From assembly GCA_905214425.1 (NCBI GenBank), contig CAJMLY010000021.1, positions 1-32,015 on the forward strand: 32,015 nt of DNA, read 5' to 3'. Positions 1 to 6,363 of this stretch are shown piece by piece (the stretch's first letter is position 1; each line of letters begins with the position of its first letter). Under the pieces are notes generated by a model. That model had not been told where the DNA came from, searched no databases, and saw nothing but the letters and a program-made list of their open reading frames with translations. Both the position numbers and the translations under genes were made by a program. This DNA comes from an uncultured bacterium (lineage in GTDB: Bacteria > Actinomycetota > Coriobacteriia > Coriobacteriales > Coriobacteriaceae).

Positions 1-112
1 ATCACTCCGGCGAGCGCGCCAAGGATTTGATCTCGCACCTCGACATGGCAGAGATCAGGGCATCGGCGCCCGTCCAAGAATTGGGATGCAGTTCAATACG
101 AGCTCGGGGCTC

Positions 113-265
113 TTTTCGTCTAGATTGGGGACGCATGGCCGGACGAAAACAATTTGCGTCTGGTAATAAGCGTACGAAAGCGCAATTTACGTCTTAATTC
201 CGTACGCAAATCAAGACGAAAATCGTTTACGTCTGCTTTAAATCCGTACGAAAACGGTTTTCGTC
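113..265. repeat. Cluster of short imperfect palindromes (ACGAAA...TTTxCGT)
   Basis: Four dyads follow one another at 142-160, 172-193, 215-233 and 246-265. Each pairs a left arm like GACGAAA or GTACGAAA with a right arm like TTTACGTC or TTTTCGTC. The last has perfect eight-base arms around GG. A lone half site TTTTCGTC sits at 113-120, and CGTACG recurs at 171, 201 and 245. The cluster starts about 20 bases beyond the stop codon of the ATPase gene. It could be an operator array for a gene left of the window, a set of RNA hairpins in the ATPase 3' tail, or a degenerate repeat. The sequence 1-285 contains no gene I can support: one plus frame is open from 3 to 197 and might be the tail of a gene entering from the left, but it resembles nothing I know. 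Confidence 0.5.
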
Positions 266-285
266 TTGCAGGGCAGTTGCCGTTT

Positions 286-1377
286 CTACAGTTCAACTTC
301 CAGTTCGGCTTTGTGCTCGTAGAGGTAGTCGCGCATGTAGGGGATGGCAAATGAGACCTTGCCGTACGAGGGAGCCTCGATAATCGATTCTCTTAACAGG
401 CGGCTGCGGACGGAACTCACCTGTTGAGGCGTTTTGTTTAGGGCATCGGCAACCATGCTGGTCGAGCTCGTCTGCCCCAAAGATGCCATGCTCAGCAGAT
501 AAGCGATGCACGTGGGCGGAATGCGCTGTAGCGCGGGCTCAATCACCATGGCACAGAAGCGTTCGCGTGCCGTTGCAATGCCGCGCTCGGCTTCTTCTTC
601 TCCAATAATCGGTGTATGTGCGCGTCTTGCCAACTGCCATGCGTAGTATCCAACGAGTTGGATCATGAAAGGATAACCTTGCGTTGCCTCGGCAAGTTGG
701 CCGGCAATACCTGGCTGCAACTCCATGCCAGACGCTTCAATGGTTTCCTCGAGGGAGTACGACACTTCGGTTACTGCCACAGCCTTCAGGTCAAAGGGGA
801 GGGCACGGCGCAAAAACGTAAGTGTCTTTCCGTTGATGATGCTTTCAATCATCGAAGGCAGCCCCGCAAAAACAAAGGCTATATCAAGGTCTTCGCCGAT
901 AACCTGCTGAATCGCAATGGAGAGCGTTCGGACCTCATCGAGCTCTGCGTCTTGAACCTCGTCGAGAGTGATGAGCAGGCCATTTTCATTCTTGGATATT
1001 GTCTGTCTCATGGCGTCGCGTAGCGATGGACCGATTCGCTCAATGTCTATGCTGCCGATGGATATGCCAGCTACGGTGGGCTCAAATCTGGCGTGTTTGG
1101 CCTGGAATTTGGGCTGCAGCTGTTCGAGAATGCGTTGGCAAAGTCCCTCGGTTGCGACCTCTTTTATGACCGTCCAGCCACGGCTTTGCGCCAAACGTGA
1201 GCACTCGTCAAGGAGGACCGTCTTGCCCGTTCCACGGACGCCGGCTATGCGCATTAGGCGCCCCGGGGCACCAGGCCCGTTGACGAGGCCCTCATTGAAT
1301 TCTTCGAGCACATCTTCGCGGCCGATAATCGTGGGAGGTGTTTTACCTGCTGTGGGCTTAAAAGGGTTTGTTTGCAT
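286..1377 (-). CDS. AAA ATPase with C-terminal winged-helix-like region
   Basis: A 363-residue protein with a P-loop NTPase domain: Walker A is GVRGTGKT at residues 46-53 and Walker B is the stretch ending LLITLDEVQD near residue 135. The middle resembles the AAA lid region of Orc1/Cdc6- or MalT-like ATPases. The last 80 or so residues (around TSSTSMVADALNKTPQQVSS) look like a winged helix, so DNA binding is plausible. The chosen start is the ATG at 1377, placed five bases after AAAGGTGG; an in-frame GTG lies nine bases further upstream. There is no partner gene in the window, no transmembrane segment and no signal peptide. The gene is preceded by an eight-unit 10-bp repeat array, which may be where the protein or another factor binds. 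Family membership is clear; cellular role is unknown. Confidence 0.85.
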   Translation of the reverse strand: MQTNPFKPTAGKTPPTIIGREDVLEEFNEGLVNGPGAPGRLMRIAGVRGTGKTVLLDECSRLAQSRGWTVIKEVATEGLCQRILEQLQPKFQAKHARFEPTVAGISIGSIDIERIGPSLRDAMRQTISKNENGLLITLDEVQDAELDEVRTLSIAIQQVIGEDLDIAFVFAGLPSMIESIINGKTLTFLRRALPFDLKAVAVTEVSYSLEETIEASGMELQPGIAGQLAEATQGYPFMIQLVGYYAWQLARRAHTPIIGEEEAERGIATARERFCAMVIEPALQRIPPTCIAYLLSMASLGQTSSTSMVADALNKTPQQVSSVRSRLLRESIIEAPSYGKVSFAIPYMRDYLYEHKAELEVEL

Positions 1378-1390
1378 GTGAGCCACCTTT

Positions 1391-1475
1391 GCTCAAGATA
1401 TAGCAAGATATAGCAAGATATAGCAAAGTATAGCAAGATATAGCAAAGTATAGTGAGATATAGCAACGTATAGCG
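1391..1475. repeat. 10-bp tandem repeat array upstream of the ATPase gene
   Basis: Eight consecutive units of the type TAGCAAGATA begin at 1401, 1411, 1421, 1431, 1441, 1451, 1461 and 1471, with a partial unit at 1391. Units vary mostly at positions 4-8 (for example TAGCAAAGTA, TAGTGAGATA, TAGCAACGTA). On the minus strand they read as TATATCTTGC-like steps ending about 14 bases before the ATPase start, so they occupy its promoter or leader. The exact 10-bp period places every unit on nearly the same face of the helix. TATACT, a good -10 hexamer for the ATPase gene, occurs within the array. Confidence 0.9.
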
Positions 1476-1597
1476 CTGTTCGCGGGTTCTTACGGTGGTG
1501 CTATTTTCCGAATGCCGCGCGGATAAAGCGCTGGGCGAACAGCTTGTTGGCAACTCACGAGGGCTCGGGGTGCCAATTTGGGGTGCAGTAGTGCTGC

Positions 1598-1757
1598 GCC
1601 ACGAAAAGGGCCTATCTACTACGTTTAAGCCGCAGGGGTCAACCATAGTCGGCTTTTTCGAAAATCGACAAGCTGTCTACCTGCGGTTTTGTTTTCGCAC
1701 TTTTCAGCATGGTCTGGGCTCTCCGCGTTAACGTAGTAGATGGGCCCCTTTTGTGGC
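1598..1757. repeat. 160-bp inverted-repeat element
   Basis: Two arms of about 30 bases face each other: 1598-1626 and 1727-1757, sharing CTACTACGTT / AACGTAGTAG and an AAAAGGG / CCCCTTTT block with a few mismatches. A second pair, GCCGCAGG at 1629 and CCTGCGGC at 1768, extends the symmetry. No transposase or open reading frame of note lies inside. It is MITE-like or a long hairpin. It occupies much of the 1387-1956 gap between the ATPase and GntR genes; the remainder of that gap (1476-1597) holds nothing I can name. Confidence 0.6.
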
Positions 1758-1816
1758 AAGGGGCCGACCTGCGGCTCAGGGTAGCCAAAAAAGCCACGTC
1801 CCAAAAAGACTGTTGG

Positions 1817-1885
1817 AAGTTGCGGTGGAATAATTCCTGTTTTTGCTGCTGAAGGCCTTGAACAGGAACTATTCCACCGCAACTT
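1817..1885. repeat. Hairpin element, AGTTGCGGTG family, copy 1
   Basis: Arms at 1817-1841 and 1861-1885 are complementary over 25 bases with one mismatch; the left arm begins AAGTTGCGGTGGAATAATTC. The loop is about 19 bases. It lies 70 bases upstream of the GntR regulator start and shares its outer arm with a second element just after that gene. Confidence 0.8.
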
Positions 1886-1956
1886 ATGAGGGGGCGGGGG
1901 ATGCGATAGTATTGCATGGTGGTATTCGACTAACCGAGGACTTATCCGAGGGCTTT

Positions 1957-2649
1957 ATGGAACAGCACCAGCATTATCAGAGCCTGCAAGACCAGGCGTA
2001 CAACGCATTGCGCTCCAAGATCATCTATGCCGAGCTCAGGCCCGGCACGCGTCTTTCGGCGATTGGTCTGGAAAAGGAGACGGGAATCGGGCGCACGCCC
2101 ATTCGCGAATCCTTTGTGCGCCTGCGTGAGCAGGAGCTGGTGGAAACGCGTCCCAAAAGCGGCACCTACGTCTCTAAGATCAGCATGGAACGCGCCGAAA
2201 ACGCCTGCTTTTTGCGCGAGAAGCTCGAGAGAAGCGTGCTAATTAAATGCTGTTCGGCCGCCTCGCCCGAGCAAAAGCAGCGGCTTGAGCAGGTTCTTAC
2301 CGAGTCCGAGTCGCTCGACCATGGCGAAACGCGCCGTTTCTTTGACCTGGATAACCTGTTCCATGAGACATGTTTTGAGATTGCCGGTCGTCACATGTTG
2401 TGGGATTGGATGAAGAGCATCAACACACATTTTGAGCGATACAACTGGTTGCGTATGGTGTCGCAGGACCTGGATTGGGAGCCGATTCGTCGGCAGCATC
2501 GCCGGATTCTCGAGGCCATTAAGAGGGGCGATACCGACACGGCGAGCTATCTGGCAGAGACGCACTTGCACCTGATGCCCGAGGAGCAGGGCCCGGTTAT
2601 CGCCTTGCATCCCGACTATTTTGAGCTGTCCAAAGACTCGGCCATCTAA
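1957..2649 (+). CDS. GntR-family transcriptional regulator (FCD subfamily)
   Basis: A 230-residue regulator. The N-terminal 75 residues form a GntR winged helix (LRSKIIYAELRPGTRLS, then ETGIGRTPIRESFVRLREQE, then the wing ending SGTYVSKIS). The remainder is an all-helical FadR C-terminal (FCD) ligand-binding domain; FHETCFEIAGR and the HxR-rich QHRRILEAIKRGD segment fit the metal and carboxylate site of that family. These proteins usually sense a sugar acid or other small carboxylate and repress a catabolic gene. The ATG at 1957 is preferred because GAGGG lies a few bases upstream and it starts at the usual distance from the helix-turn-helix; the frame is open further upstream through the preceding hairpin. 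No obvious target gene is adjacent; the ketodeoxygluconate genes at 3043-4972 are the nearest catabolic genes but have their own LacI-type regulator. Confidence 0.9.
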   Translation: MEQHQHYQSLQDQAYNALRSKIIYAELRPGTRLSAIGLEKETGIGRTPIRESFVRLREQELVETRPKSGTYVSKISMERAENACFLREKLERSVLIKCCSAASPEQKQRLEQVLTESESLDHGETRRFFDLDNLFHETCFEIAGRHMLWDWMKSINTHFERYNWLRMVSQDLDWEPIRRQHRRILEAIKRGDTDTASYLAETHLHLMPEEQGPVIALHPDYFELSKDSAI

Positions 2650-2664
2650 TTTGTCCCTTTATTT

Positions 2665-2731
2665 AGTTGCGGTGAAATAGGGACTGTTTTGCGGCCTAGG
2701 TGGCGCAAACAGTCCCTATTTCACCGCAACT
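2665..2731. repeat. Hairpin element, AGTTGCGGTG family, copy 2
   Basis: Perfect 25-base arms at 2665-2689 and 2707-2731, the left one beginning AGTTGCGGTGAAATAGGGAC. The loop is about 17 bases. It starts 15 bases after the GntR stop codon, so it may also act as a transcript-end hairpin, though no run of T follows it. Confidence 0.85.
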
Positions 2732-2756
2732 GCGTTGGGGCGTAACCGGGGCACAA

Positions 2757-2986
2757 AGCTGCGGCGCCGCTTGGAGGAAAAGACCAGAAGCAAGGGTCCA
2801 TTCCTCCAGACGGCACCGCAGCTGTTTTGGTGGCTCGGCTTTTGTCGAAGTGGCTTAGTTGAGCGCGACGGCCAGCCGAGTAGGCAAAGCGGCTTGGAGG
2901 CGTGTCGCTTCCGTCACGTTCTATCAGCATACAAGACGGTTTTGGTTCTTGTTCGTGACGGAAACGGCGCGCTTCCGAGCCGCTTT
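2757..2986. other. Three further consecutive hairpins in the GntR-eda gap
   Basis: Hairpin A (2757-2823): outer arms AGCTGCGGCGCCG and CGGCACCGCAGCT, then TGGAGGAA with TTCCTCCA, then GACC with GGTC, separated by small internal loops. Hairpin B (2834-2880): CTCGGC with GCCGAG and GTCG with CGAC around an 18-base loop. Hairpin C (2886-2986): 33-base arms with several mismatches, AAAGCGGCTTGGAG... against its mirror, and a shorter ACAAGA/TTCTTGT pairing inside. Together with the copy-2 element before and the terminator after, the whole 2650-3042 gap is stem-loops. No convincing coding frame lies here. It may be a structured RNA or a pile-up of repeats. Confidence 0.6.
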
Positions 2987-2990
2987 AAAA

Positions 2991-3027
2991 GAAAGGGGGC
3001 GAGGTTTAGGGCACGCCCCCCTTTCAC
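2991..3027 (-). terminator. Intrinsic terminator for eda
   Basis: GAAAGGGGGCG pairs with CGCCCCCCTTTC around a short loop. On the minus strand the stem is followed by TTTCTTTTAAAG, a T-rich tract. It lies 16 bases beyond the eda stop codon. Confidence 0.75.
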
Positions 3028-3042
3028 GATAGAGAGCTAAAC

Positions 3043-3684
3043 CTAGCCGCGGACCTTCTTGACGACGTCCATGGCCTCGTGGGCGATCTGCTCGACCTTG
3101 GAGAAGTCGCCGTCGGCAAACAGGGCCGGCTTGACCATCCAGGTGCCACCGCAGGCGATGATGGCGGAGGAGCTCAGGTACTCCTCGACGTTGGCGGTGC
3201 TCACGCCGCCGGTAGGCATAAAGCGGTGACCGACAAACGGAGCGGCGAGGGCCTTGATGGTGTTCAGGCCGCCATACTGGGACGCGGGGAAGAACTTGGT
3301 GACCTTGAGGCCCAGGTTCTCGGCTGCGGTGACCTCGGAGGGGGTCACGGTGCCGGGAAGGACGGGCAGGTCGATGTCGATGCAGTGCTTCACGACGTCC
3401 TCGTTGTAACCCGGGGAGACGATGAACTTGGCACCGGCTGCGCGGGCCTGCTCAACCTGCTCGACGGTCAGGACAGTGCCGGCGCCAACGCACATCTCGG
3501 GCTCGGCCTCGGCCATAGCGGCGATGCACTCGGCGGCGCAGGCGGTGCGGAAGGTGACCTCGGCGGACTTCATGCCAGCCGCCATAAGGGCGTGGGCGAG
3601 CGGAGCGGCGTCCTCGACCTTGTCGAGCACAACGACCGGCACGATGCCCAGGGACTCAAGCGTGGTGTAGAACTGATCGAACAT
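3043..3684 (-). CDS. eda: KDPG / 4-hydroxy-2-oxoglutarate aldolase
   Basis: A 213-residue class I aldolase, the normal length of the family. It splits 2-keto-3-deoxy-6-phosphogluconate into pyruvate and glyceraldehyde 3-phosphate, the last step of the lower Entner-Doudoroff branch. The Schiff-base lysine is K130 in VTKFFPAS, the general acid-base glutamate is E42 in AEVTFRT, and GAGTVLT (67-73), SPGYN (90-94) and MPTGGV (156-161) form the phosphate and substrate loops. The start at 3684 is chosen because GAAAGGAA sits at the right distance; the frame runs on upstream without a better site. It lies downstream of the KDG kinase gene in the same direction, 253 bases apart, and the two enzymes act in series. 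Cytoplasmic. Confidence 0.95.
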   Translation of the reverse strand: MFDQFYTTLESLGIVPVVVLDKVEDAAPLAHALMAAGMKSAEVTFRTACAAECIAAMAEAEPEMCVGAGTVLTVEQVEQARAAGAKFIVSPGYNEDVVKHCIDIDLPVLPGTVTPSEVTAAENLGLKVTKFFPASQYGGLNTIKALAAPFVGHRFMPTGGVSTANVEEYLSSSAIIACGGTWMVKPALFADGDFSKVEQIAHEAMDVVKKVRG

Positions 3685-3733
3685 GATGTTCCTTTCGATG
3701 TGTGGCGCGCATGGGCGCGTGATTGCCAAATGT

Positions 3734-3920
3734 GCTGGTCAGGAGCCGATTTTGGATTGGTTATCGGAGGCACTGCTTGGGGTTCAAGCAATTCCAAAAC
3801 CGGCTGCTCGACCAGTCATGTAGGGAATGCCAGACAAAACCGGAATGGGACTGGTGGTTTTGCCCGGCCGGAGGAATCGGGGAGCGGGCCGTAGAGGTAT
3901 GGGATTGGAAAGCTGCGGCC
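3734..3920. repeat. Inverted repeats in the kdgK-eda gap
   Basis: CTGGTC...GATTTTGG at 3734-3760 mirrors CCAAAACCGG...GACCAG ending near 3815, giving a long imperfect hairpin. A second stem joins GACAAAACC (3833) to GGTTTTGCC (3865), and a third joins GCGGGCCG (3886) to CGGCCCGC (about 3918). The third may help end the kdgK transcript, but no clear T tract follows on the minus strand. They could moderate readthrough from kdgK into eda. Confidence 0.5.
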
Positions 3921-3937
3921 CGCGGAATGGAGACGGA

Positions 3938-4972
3938 CTAGCGTGCGACGCGAGTGCCACCGTCGGCGGCTGATGCCACGGCTGCGATCTCGTCTGCGGT
4001 CACCAAGTTGGAATCGCCCTTGATGGTGAGCTTGAGGATCGAGGCCGCGATGGCGTAGTTGACGGCAGCCTGCGGGTCAAAGTCGTTGATGAGGGCATGG
4101 ACGAGGCCGGCGTTGAAAGCGTCGCCGGCGGCAACACCCTCGAGCACGTGTACGTCGTGAGCAGGGGAGAACCAGTGCTCGCCGCTCTCGGCGTCAAAGA
4201 GCATGCCCATCCAGATGGAGCGCTCGACGCAGGAGATGTTGCGAACGACCGAGGCGACCTTCTTGCAGCCGTACTCGGCGCAGATCTGACGGGCCATCTC
4301 GACATAGGTGTCGCGCTCCTCGATGCCATGGGCAAGGGAACCAGAGACGCAGGTCATGCCGAGGCCGGCGGGCGCATCCTCGTCGTTGGCGATGCAGATG
4401 TCGACGAGCGGCAGGAGTTCCTTCATGGTGGCCTGCGACTTCTCGGGCGACCACATCTTGCCGCGATAGTTCACGTCGCACACGGTGGTGATGCCCTTGG
4501 CGCGGCAGGCGGCGAGCGCATCCTTGCAGGCAGCGGCCATCTCATCGGAGACGGCGGGCGTCACGCCGGAGAAGTAGAAGACATCGATGCCCTTGAGGAT
4601 CTCGTCCCAGTCAAAAATATCGCGCTTGGCCATGTTGATGGCAGAGTACTTGCGGTCGTAGACGCAGCCGTTGCCGCGCTGCGAGGCACCGACCTCAAAG
4701 ACGTAGGAGCCAAGACGGTCGCCCTGACGCACGACGCGCGTGGTGTCGACGCCGTAGGCCTTCAGCGAACGCAGGGCGCACTCGCCCAGACGGTTGGCCG
4801 GAACAACGGAGACGTAAGCGGCCTTGTCGCCCTGGTAGGCCAGGGAAAGCGCAGTGTTGGCCTCGGCGCCGCCGTAGCGGACGTCAAACTCGGTTGCCTG
4901 CTCAATACGCAGGTGGTCTTTGGGCGAGAGTCTCATCATGATCTCGCCGAAGGTAAGAACCGTTTTACCCAT
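3938..4972 (-). CDS. kdgK: 2-keto-3-deoxygluconate kinase (PfkB family)
   Basis: A 344-residue PfkB/ribokinase-family sugar kinase that phosphorylates 2-keto-3-deoxygluconate with ATP. The N-terminal LTFGEIMMRLSP and YGGAEANTALSLA motifs are the substrate-binding signature of KDG kinases; the C-terminal AAGDAFNAG motif carries the catalytic aspartate D284. NDEDA and the DVNYRGKMWSP segment are also typical of this subfamily. The start at 4972 follows AAGGAG at a good distance; the extra 21 codons upstream in the open frame overlap the leader hairpin and are rejected. Together with eda it converts KDG, from uronate or pectin breakdown, to pyruvate and glyceraldehyde 3-phosphate. It is transcribed away from a LacI-type gene across an operator-bearing promoter. 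Confidence 0.93.
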   Translation of the reverse strand: MGKTVLTFGEIMMRLSPKDHLRIEQATEFDVRYGGAEANTALSLAYQGDKAAYVSVVPANRLGECALRSLKAYGVDTTRVVRQGDRLGSYVFEVGASQRGNGCVYDRKYSAINMAKRDIFDWDEILKGIDVFYFSGVTPAVSDEMAAACKDALAACRAKGITTVCDVNYRGKMWSPEKSQATMKELLPLVDICIANDEDAPAGLGMTCVSGSLAHGIEERDTYVEMARQICAEYGCKKVASVVRNISCVERSIWMGMLFDAESGEHWFSPAHDVHVLEGVAAGDAFNAGLVHALINDFDPQAAVNYAIAASILKLTIKGDSNLVTADEIAAVASAADGGTRVAR

Positions 4973-5014
4973 GGTCGCGCAGCTCCTTTTACTCGTGCGT
5001 ACACCTTTGATATG

Positions 5015-5072
5015 GCGTTGGCACGCAGGTGCCAAGACGGTAGGGTGCGTCTTTGCACCTGCGTGCCAACGC
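5015..5072. repeat. Near-perfect 25-bp inverted repeat in the kdgK leader
   Basis: Arms 5015-5039 and 5048-5072 match at 24 of 25 positions (left arm begins GCGTTGGCACGCAGGTGC), with an eight-base loop. The repeat sits between the predicted kdgK promoter and its ribosome binding site, so the message would begin with a very stable hairpin. It could be a repeat insertion, an mRNA-stabilising stem or an attenuation element; no T tract follows on the minus strand. Confidence 0.75.
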
Positions 5073-5076
5073 TCGC

Positions 5077-5103
5077 CGAAATCGGTTTACGAAATCGGTT
5101 TCG
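5077..5103. promoter_or_regulatory. Tandem LacI-type operators
   Basis: CGAAATCGGTTTCG at 5090-5103 is a near-perfect palindrome with a central CG, the classic LacI-family form. A second, weaker copy, CGAAATCGGTTTAC, lies directly next to it at 5077-5090, so the centres are 13 bp apart. Both sit just downstream of the predicted kdgK start site, ideal for repression, and lie upstream of the divergent regulator gene, which may also be autoregulated. Confidence 0.65.
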
Positions 5104-5114
5104 TTTCGAGTTGT

Positions 5115-5141
5115 AGTATACTCAACTACAGCGTTTTGCAA
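5115..5141 (-). promoter_or_regulatory. Predicted kdgK promoter
   Basis: On the minus strand TTGCAA (5141-5136) and TATACT (5120-5115) are separated by 15 bases, a short but acceptable spacing. The -10 lies in AGTATACT, which is self-complementary, so the same bases may also give a -10 for the plus-strand regulator gene. Transcription would start near 5108, immediately before the operators. Confidence 0.5.
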
Positions 5142-5206
5142 CCGAGATTTTTAAAAAAATGCCTAAAATGGCTCAGACCGCCGACAATTGGGAAACGGGG
5201 TGCGTT

Positions 5207-6229
5207 ATGGCGCAGATGAGAATCAAGGACATTGCCGCCGAGGCTGGCGTGAGTCCGGCCACGGTCTCGCGCTATCTCAACAACCGCCCCGGGCAAATGA
5301 GCGAGGAAACCCGTGCCCGTATTGCCGAGGTCATCGAGCGCACCGGCTATCGCCCGCGTGCCGCCGCGCGCAATCTGCGCAGCTCGCGCACCAACCTCAT
5401 CGGTGTGATTCTGGCTGACATCGCCAACCCGTTCTCGAGCGCCATGCTCGAGGGCCTTTCCGCCAGCGCCGCGGCGCGCGGCTGCTCGCTCATGACGGCC
5501 ATTAGCGGCAACGACCCCGCTAAGGAAGCGGAGTCGCTCACCAGACTTATCGATGCCGGCGTGGACGGCCTGGTCGTCAACACCTGCGGAGGCAATGACG
5601 AGGCGATCGCCGCGGCAGCGGGACGCCTGCCCGTAGTGCTGCTCGACCGCAACGTTGCCGACGGCGGTGTCGATCTGGTGACATCTAACAACCGTGAGCT
5701 GGTCGCCGGCTTGGTAGACGCCTTGGCAGCTGCGGGCAGCGAGCGTCTGTGCCTGCTCACCGAGGCAAGCGACGATAGCCCCGTGCGTCGAGAGCGCGCC
5801 GAGGCCTTTGCCGACGAGCTTTCGCGCCGCGGCCTTGCGGGCGAGGTCGTCACCCTGGCCGACGGTGGCGCCACGGGCGTCGGTCGCTTGGACGAGACCA
5901 TCCGCGGCTATGCAGGCAAAAAGCTCGGCCTCATTGCCGTCAACGGCCTGGTTTTCCTGCGTCTGACCGAGGCGCTGGCGCAGCTTGGTCCCTCGCTGCC
6001 GGCGGGGCTCAAGATCGCGACGTTTGACGACTACCCCTGGAACCATGTGCTCTTTGGCGGCGTCACCACGGCAGCGCAGGACACCCTCACCATTGCCGAG
6101 CGCGTAGTCGAGCGCCTTTCCGAGCGCATCGACGTCGTTACCACCACCGTGGGCGAGGCCGCAAAGCTGGCGCCCAAACGCATCGAGATCCCCGGCCACA
6201 TCGAACACCGCGCATCAACCTCGCGCTAA
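5207..6229 (+). CDS. LacI-family regulator, probable repressor of the KDG genes
   Basis: A 340-residue LacI/GalR regulator. Residues 4-25 form the helix-turn-helix (RIKDIAAEAGVSPATVSRYL), followed by the hinge helix ending GYRPRAAARNLR, then the periplasmic-binding-protein-like sensor (LIGVILADIANPFSSAM, VDGLVVNTCGG, IATFDDYPWNHVLFGGVTTA). Start 5207 is chosen for the GGGG upstream and because it leaves the usual few residues before the helix-turn-helix; two upstream ATGs in frame at 5159 and 5168 have no good site. The gene is divergent from kdgK with two LacI-style operators between, so it is probably the local KDG-responsive repressor, functionally a KdgR. The inducer is inferred, not shown. 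Confidence 0.9.
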   Translation: MAQMRIKDIAAEAGVSPATVSRYLNNRPGQMSEETRARIAEVIERTGYRPRAAARNLRSSRTNLIGVILADIANPFSSAMLEGLSASAAARGCSLMTAISGNDPAKEAESLTRLIDAGVDGLVVNTCGGNDEAIAAAAGRLPVVLLDRNVADGGVDLVTSNNRELVAGLVDALAAAGSERLCLLTEASDDSPVRRERAEAFADELSRRGLAGEVVTLADGGATGVGRLDETIRGYAGKKLGLIAVNGLVFLRLTEALAQLGPSLPAGLKIATFDDYPWNHVLFGGVTTAAQDTLTIAERVVERLSERIDVVTTTVGEAAKLAPKRIEIPGHIEHRASTSR

Positions 6230-6363
6230 CCATTCGTTCGCAACTGCCTGTTCGCGCACGTTTTTTGAGCGCTTGATACGCTTTAACCCTGCGGAAACAT
6301 TTTTCTGCGATAGTATCTGCGATATAGACCAGTCGAAACCCGCCCGAAAGAAAGGGGAGCGAC

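Noticed and set aside
3..197. Plus-strand open frame at the left edge
   Set aside because: It might be the end of a gene from the left, but the second half lies in the palindrome cluster and the translation matches nothing I recognise.
1391..1475. Possible CRISPR array
   Set aside because: The units are only 10 bases, directly adjacent and have no spacers; no cas gene is present.
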